Shown here: positions 58,633 to 64,000 of the stretch, piece by piece | Position numbering within the stretch: the stretch's first letter is position 1 | Layout of the letters: the number at the start of each line of letters is the position of its first letter | DNA from: Juglans regia | Taxonomy: Eukaryota; Streptophyta; Magnoliopsida; Fagales; Juglandaceae | Direction of reading: 5' to 3' | DNA: 64,000 bases | Assembly (NCBI RefSeq): GCF_001411555.2 | Contig: NC_049901.1 | Span: 33,118,838 to 33,182,837 of the forward strand | Program-made: the position numbers and the translations under genes | The notes under the pieces: model-generated | The model's database searches: none | Told to the model about the DNA's origin: nothing | The model's input: the letters and a program-made list of their open reading frames with translations, nothing else

Positions 58633-59785
58633 TGAGTGATATCATGAGTGATATAGAAATAGATCGAATAATCTCTTCGTTTATATATAAAAAAGAGTAT
58701 TTATAGTTTGCATGGTCCAATCATTGGTATAAAACATTTATACAATAAAATTAGGAAGGTCCCTAGTCATGTAGTATAGTTCCCTATCTATGATTATGCT
58801 ATTTATTAAAAAGATATTATTGGAATTTATGTTTTTTTTTTATATTTAATGTGTTTTTCTTCAAATCTCATCTTTTAATTACCTCATGTGCACACGTTCA
58901 GGAGCTTCTCTTTTTATTTTGGACTTTGAACTTGGGTAGTTAAGTACTTCTGCAACCCAATTTAATGGGCCTTCTTATCGGAGCCAACTTTTAGCCAAGA
59001 CTTTGGGCACTTAACACAGTGCCTGTATGTATTATCTCGTTGAATGTCTCTTCTCCATTTTTTGAAGGAATGCCAAACATTTTCAGTTTTATTAGGGTCT
59101 TAACAAGTTGTTTAATGTCTTCCATATTGAACGCTTCACCCTTCAAATCCCATTGTAATTAATACTTTCTTGGTCAAGATTATGAGTGAATATTAATAGA
59201 TAAAAATGGTTGAAACCAACCAGAATCGGCCAGAGGATTCTAGAACCGGTTGAAATTGGTGGAGAACCTATTGGTCAGTAATAGTTTTGTTGACCGACAG
59301 TCACACAACTTGCACTTGCTCCTCGCCAGTCCCATTGCTCTTCACTTGTGCCTATCCTTGTAATTAGTAAGTGTCAAACTTAGTTTCTCTTACTTTTGAT
59401 CTGTATTTTCCCTATTACTTGAGGATTAATTTGTTTATCTATTTATATATAGGCATTTCAAAATCTTGGAGAAACTATTTGGGTTCGTGAACAATAACCA
59501 AGAGCCTATTTCCTGTTATGGGTGATCTACATATTTAGTTTACTGTACTTTTCTTGCATTAAAAATTGAAAAATTAGATTATTATTCATTGAATATGTTG
59601 CGATGTGAATTGTGAAAAGATGAGTGAACTAAAACCTATATTTTAGAGTCTTAAATTTGTGATGTTTGCCATGTTGTAAACTAGCCGCAATGTAATTGTG
59701 GTTTCTATTCTTGTGTTTGGGACATGTGTTTTTGTTTTGTTTTCTATTTTATTTTTGAGTTTTGTAATTAGTTTTATCTTTCATA
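58441..59785. other. Noncoding; possible 5' part of the hAT element
   Basis: A (TA)n tract lies at about 58598-58630. From 59215 the text is rich in CCGGTT/AACCGG-like motifs (GAACCGGTTGAAATTGG), as seen in the subterminal regions of plant hAT elements. No ORF. Confidence 0.4.
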
Positions 59786-59789
59786 CATT

Positions 59790-61291
59790 AGATGGATTCT
59801 TCATCAACTCCAATTGATATTGACTCATATGAACTGACCACAAACTTGGAAGATGATTTGAGAGATACCTAAATATTAGGACACTCAAGTGCTCCTACCC
59901 ATAGTATTGTCCACTTCCTAAGAAAGAGAAGGGAATGATCCTTCATTTGTTTGGAACTGTTTTAAGAAGGTAGAGGGTTGTCCTATGGATGAGTCTAAGT
60001 TTAAGTGATAACTATTATGGCAATATGTACGCTTCCAAAGAAAAACAAAACTTCAATCATGCAAAATAAACCTTCATAAACGTGGGCCATTAAATAAGTA
60101 TCTAAATATGTTGGTTGGCGAGGCAACACTAGAGGAGGGGTTGAAGATAATGTTCAGAGTACAGTGACGACTCTTTTAACCCACATATTTTGTGAAAAGT
60201 CTGTGAGGTTGGCAATTGAAGAGATGGTAACTATAAATGAGTTGTCATTTAGAGTTATAGAAGGACAAGGTTTTAAGAATTTATGTTGGTCTATTAAACC
60301 TCAATTTAAAGTTTTAGGTCGCATCACGATTGCAAGATCTTATATGAAATTATTTGCATTGGAAAAAGGAAAGCTCAAAAAGTTGTTTGCATGAGAATTT
60401 CATTGAATACTGATAGATAGATATCAATACAAAATCTTAATTATATGCATTTAATCGCACACTTCATGAGAAGACATTTGCTGTAACTATTAATAACGCA
60501 AGCTCGAATTATCTTAGAATTGAAAATTTGAGAAATTGTTTTATAGGGAATGTGTTGGGGGGATAATATATGCACATGAGATATTTTACTCATATTTTGA
60601 ACCTTATTCTGAATGAAAGTTTGAATGAGTGTAATGATATCATCACAATGGTTCAAAATGCAGTTAGTTATGTGCATTCATTCCCTGCAGGATTAGATAA
60701 ATTTAGCAGATATGCAGAGAAGAGAAAACTGATTGTAAGAAAATGTTGTCTCTTAATATACCTACTCGATGAAACTCAACATACATAATGTTGGAGGCGG
60801 CTAAGAAGTTTGAAAAGGCTTTCAAGCATATAGAAAGTGAGGATTACAATTTCCTATCTTACTTTACTAATGGACATATGGGGCCTCCTAGAGTGGAAGA
60901 GTAAGAGACGATGCGACTATGAAATTTTTTGGGTCTTTTTATGTCACAACCAACATAAGATTTCAGGAGATTTGTCAACTCCAAAAAAGAGTTGATTAGG
61001 TTGAGTTAGATTGATAATCATTGTTTGATGAGCAGAGCTACAAGTACGAGAAGGAAATATAATAAATATTGGGGGTCATTAAATAAGCTAAGTTTGTTTA
61101 TGTTAATTGCAGTTGTGCTTGATCTATGTAGCAAGTTAGGGCTTTTTAATTTTCACTTAAAGAAAATTCATGATGAGACTCAGATTGAAGAGTTAGTGTC
61201 GACTATGAGACAATTATTAGTAGATTTGCATAAAAAATTTAATGTGACATTCGGTTCTCCCACGACTAGCCGAGAACATATGCTCCTTTGA
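59790..61291 (+). pseudogene. BED-type hAT transposase remnant
   Basis: It starts MDSSSTPIDIDSYELTTNLE at 59791. A weak BED zinc-finger region follows (SFVWNCFKKVEG). Then come MHMRYFTHILNLILNESLNE and IITMVQNAVSYVHSFPAGLD, TTYMMLEAAKKFEKAFKHIE-like text and YNKYWGSLNKLSLFMLIAVV. These match the order of domains in plant RICESLEEPER-type hAT transposases. There are many stops and frameshifts, and the C-terminal dimerisation domain is absent. Inactive. Confidence 0.85.
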
Positions 61292-61829
61292 CATCTACGA
61301 TCATAGATGATGATAATGACAATGTTGAGATATAATGGTACAATGATTGAGATCAAGCATCCTCCATCTTGGGATCTACCATTACCAAAACAGAGGTAGA
61401 TCAGTAATTAACAGATGATTGTGAGGCCCAAACCACCTCTTTTGACTTGTTGGAAATTTAATGGGGCTAACTATCCTATATTGCGAGGGTTGCATGAGAT
61501 TTGTTGGCCTTACTTGTTTCCACGATTGCATCCAAGTCAACATTTACTATATTACATTGTGTACTTGATCATTTTCAGAATTCATTAGCTCCGAGAAAAA
61601 AGTTGGTCCTTATTTGTGCTTAAAATTAGTTGAAACATCCATTGATACCAATTAATATTTGAAAGTCCATGGATAATGTGGAGAGCTTTTTAGTGGAATT
61701 GGAATGTTTTAGTAGTGGCCTCAGAGAACTGATCCGTACAGATGTGTAGGAGGCTCGTCTTACATCCATTACTGATGCAATCGGACTATTCCGATTATAT
61801 GAAGCACCACACTGGAAGATGCCAATATC
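61292..61829. other. Degenerate, probably gag of the gypsy element
   Basis: Short broken frames only. Position suggests a decayed gag, but no motif is clear before the knuckle-like text at about 61955. Confidence 0.35.
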
Positions 61830-64000
61830 GATTGAGGCCAAACCACAAACACCTATTGAACCGATGCTCCTTCTTCCATCATCCAATCTATTAAGAGCGA
61901 AAACACCTCCCATTTGATGCGTCATCCCCAGCGACTTACAGGAATTCCAAAAATAAAAAAACTTCATTTTAATTATGATGAGAAGTTTGTACCCGGTCAT
62001 TGCCGCAAGAAGTTATTTCTAATTGAAAGAATGTATACGGAAGGGGAAGACTTTGGGAGTGAAGAAGGAGAATAAACTTACTTTTTGGACAAGCCAATGA
62101 TTTTCATACACGCTATTGTTGGAATGACTACACCACAAACCAAGAGGATTTGAGGGGTGATATAGGGCCATGGGATCACTGTCCCACTTGATTCCGAGTG
62201 CTACCCTTGCTGATAAGATTGGATTGTTCCCTCAACGAACCCAAGGGATGTAAGTGATGGTTGGAAATAGGGAGAAGTTGTATTGCAAGGGGTGGTGCGA
62301 TGGGGTATTCTTTTCCAAAGCACTCTACTCAGTATTGATTTTTTTTATTGGCATTAGAGGGTTGATGCCGTTCTCAACACATAACGGTTACATGCTTGGA
62401 ATAATATGGTGGGACTTTGCTAAATTGATAACGAGTTTTGAGCACAAGGGAGATGGGATGGAGTTGAAGGGGATTGAGGGACTAATACATTGGGTGGTTG
62501 AAGATAGGGTAGCGTCTAAGTACTTGTGTAGGAAAAACTCTGGACTACTTTGCCAAATGTTACCTACCACACAATAGGGTCCTAGCAATTCACATTTTTC
62601 CATTAACTTGGGTGCTGACCTTGGGGAACCTACGCCGATGCCTGTCCTTCTTTTACATCTGTTACAAAACTACATGGATATTGTTTTTTGAATCCAGGTT
62701 TTGAGCCTATTAACGTTAAGCCATACCAATACCCGCACTATCAAAAGGGGAAATTGAGAAGTTGATATATTGAGGTGGTGTGACCCAATACAAGCCCTGA
62801 TTCCTTATTGGATTTGTTGATTAAGAAACACAATGGCTCTTAGCATGGTTTATAGAGCCCTTAACCAAATCACAATGAAGAACAAGTTTCCAATGCCTAT
62901 TATCAATGAGTTGTTGGCTATATTGAATGGGAACAAATTTTCTCGAAACTGACCTTCGCTCGAGCAACCATCTAATAAGGATGCACTCCAAATAAGTCAA
63001 GGCATAGCCCTTATGCAAGATGATCGACCCATTGTTTATTTTAGCCAAGCCCTTCAAGGATGGAATTTGAGTCGCTCTATGCATGAAAAAGAGATCATGG
63101 CGCTAGTAGCTAGTATTCAAAAGTAGAGGTCATATCTGTTGGGAAACAAAATTATCATTTGAACTAATCATAGAAGTTTGCAGTATCTTTGGGGTCAAAC
63201 CTTAGTTATTGAGGCTCAACAAAAATGGCTAGTCAAATTAATGGGCTACAAATTTGTGTAGTACAAAAATGGTCCTGAAAAGTTTGTAGCAGACAACCTC
63301 TCTAGGCTTGAGGATGATTGTCTAAAGGAGTCACAAATTTTTGAACTCAGCATTCCTCTTCCCTTTGGATTGAACCATACAAGAAGAGGTGCAGAATGAA
63401 CCTGAGTTGCAAACTTTGGTAATAAATTTGCAAGTCGGAGAGGCAATGAGCCAGGGGCCTTTAGATTGGGATTTGTCTTTTACAAAGATGTAATTCACTG
63501 CTAACGCAAGCCACATCACACTCTGGCACCCATGAGGTTTTATAAGACTCAACAACGACTTAAGGTAGTCTTATATTGGCACAAGGCAAGGTCTTAGATC
63601 AAGGCCTTCATTCGTAGTTACGATGTTTGTCAACGTCCTAAGTGCAAGCACACTAAGACCGTTGGCCTCCTCTGGCCATTGCCTATTCCGGTCACCGTAT
63701 GGACCAATATCTCTATGGACTTCATTACTAGACTTCCTAGTTCTTTTGAAAAAAAACTCTTATTTATGTGGTGGTTGATAGTTTGTCTAAGTTCGCTCAT
63801 TTTGTGCCCCTCAAATGCCTGATCTCGATAGCAATAGTGGCTTAAGCTTTTTTTGAGAACGTGTTTAAGTTGCATGGGTTATCCTTTTCCATAGTATGTG
63901 ATTGAGACAACACATTCACCAGCAATATTTGGCAAGAGCTCTTTCAGCTACATGGTATCAAATTCAATTTTAACCCTTCTTATCACCTTCAGACGAATGG
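61830..64000 (+). pseudogene. Ty3/gypsy gag-pol remnant with internal RT deletion
   Basis: A gag knuckle relic lies near 61955-62020 (NYDEKFVPGHCRKKLFLIE). Protease text follows at 62254-62577 (NREKLYCKGWCDGV, IIWWDFAKLITSFEHKG). The RT start is at about 62700-62990 (VKPYQYPHYQKG, KKHNGS, KNKFPMPIINELL-like text). Then comes a jump straight to RNase H at about 63010 (DDRPIVYFSQALQGWNLS, NHRSLQYLWGQT). Integrase runs from about 63600 (CQRPKCKHTKTVGLLWPLPI, ISMDFITRLPSSFE, FFENVFKLHGL) to the window end. The catalytic YMDD part of RT is missing. Stops are frequent. The element continues beyond the window. Confidence 0.85.

Overview
This window is nuclear DNA from a flowering plant, almost certainly a woody dicot. 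It has spliced plant genes with GT-AG introns, AT-rich intergenic DNA full of (TA)n runs, and a dense load of LINEs, Ty1/copia and Ty3/gypsy relics, hAT relics, SINEs and MITEs. The overall repeat style makes me think of Fagales (walnut or hickory relatives), but that is an impression, not a proof.

Two host genes can be rebuilt exon by exon with consistent reading phases. (1) A mitochondrial adrenodoxin-type [2Fe-2S] ferredoxin gene has its CDS in 7 exons from 21942 to 33112 on the + strand (194 aa). Its intron 3 is 8.76 kb and is swollen by nested LINEs and a SINE. (2) An RBOH NADPH oxidase gene, closest to RBOHE, has 14 exons from 44300 to 50906 on the + strand (926 aa). All phases close and all heme, FAD, NADPH and EF-hand residues are present. 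A SINE sits in its intron 13 and a MITE starts a few bases after its stop codon.

Layout. 1-2.25 kb: LINE ORF2 with the reverse transcriptase deleted. 2.6-7.1 kb: decayed Tat-like Ty3/gypsy element (LTR, gag, protease, no pol, then degenerate tandem repeats). 7.1-10.6 kb: retroelement-like DNA with a minus-strand coiled-coil reading frame. 11.4-17.5 kb: MITEs, a LINE tail, a tandemly duplicated promoter-like segment, and the upstream region of the ferredoxin gene. 17.54-21.65 kb: a complete 4.1 kb LTR element on the minus strand with two 400 bp LTRs, a 5 bp target duplication and a Met-tRNA-type primer site. Its interior is a patchwork of host gene fragments (MORF-like, PPR, nucleoside hydrolase, HSP90), and it lies in what looks like the 5' leader of the ferredoxin gene. 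21.9-33.1 kb: ferredoxin gene. 33.9-36.4 kb: 5'-truncated LINE with 18 bp target duplications. 36.4-44.3 kb: gene-free AT-rich DNA with many GTAC/TACGTA motifs and MITEs. 44.3-50.9 kb: RBOHE. 51-55.4 kb: mostly noncoding, with one doubtful minus-strand small gene. 55.4-58.4 kb: rearranged copia element containing a GC-rich hAT-type non-autonomous element, then a TTF/ZMYM-like hAT fragment. 59.8-61.3 kb: BED-type hAT transposase relic. 61.8-64 kb: Ty3/gypsy pol relic running off the end.

The most unusual object is the gene-fragment-carrying LTR element at 17541-21646. It combines pieces of at least four unrelated host genes between intact LTRs, and its position may alter transcription of the ferredoxin gene. 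All identifications were made by reading translated sequence by eye; no database search was run.
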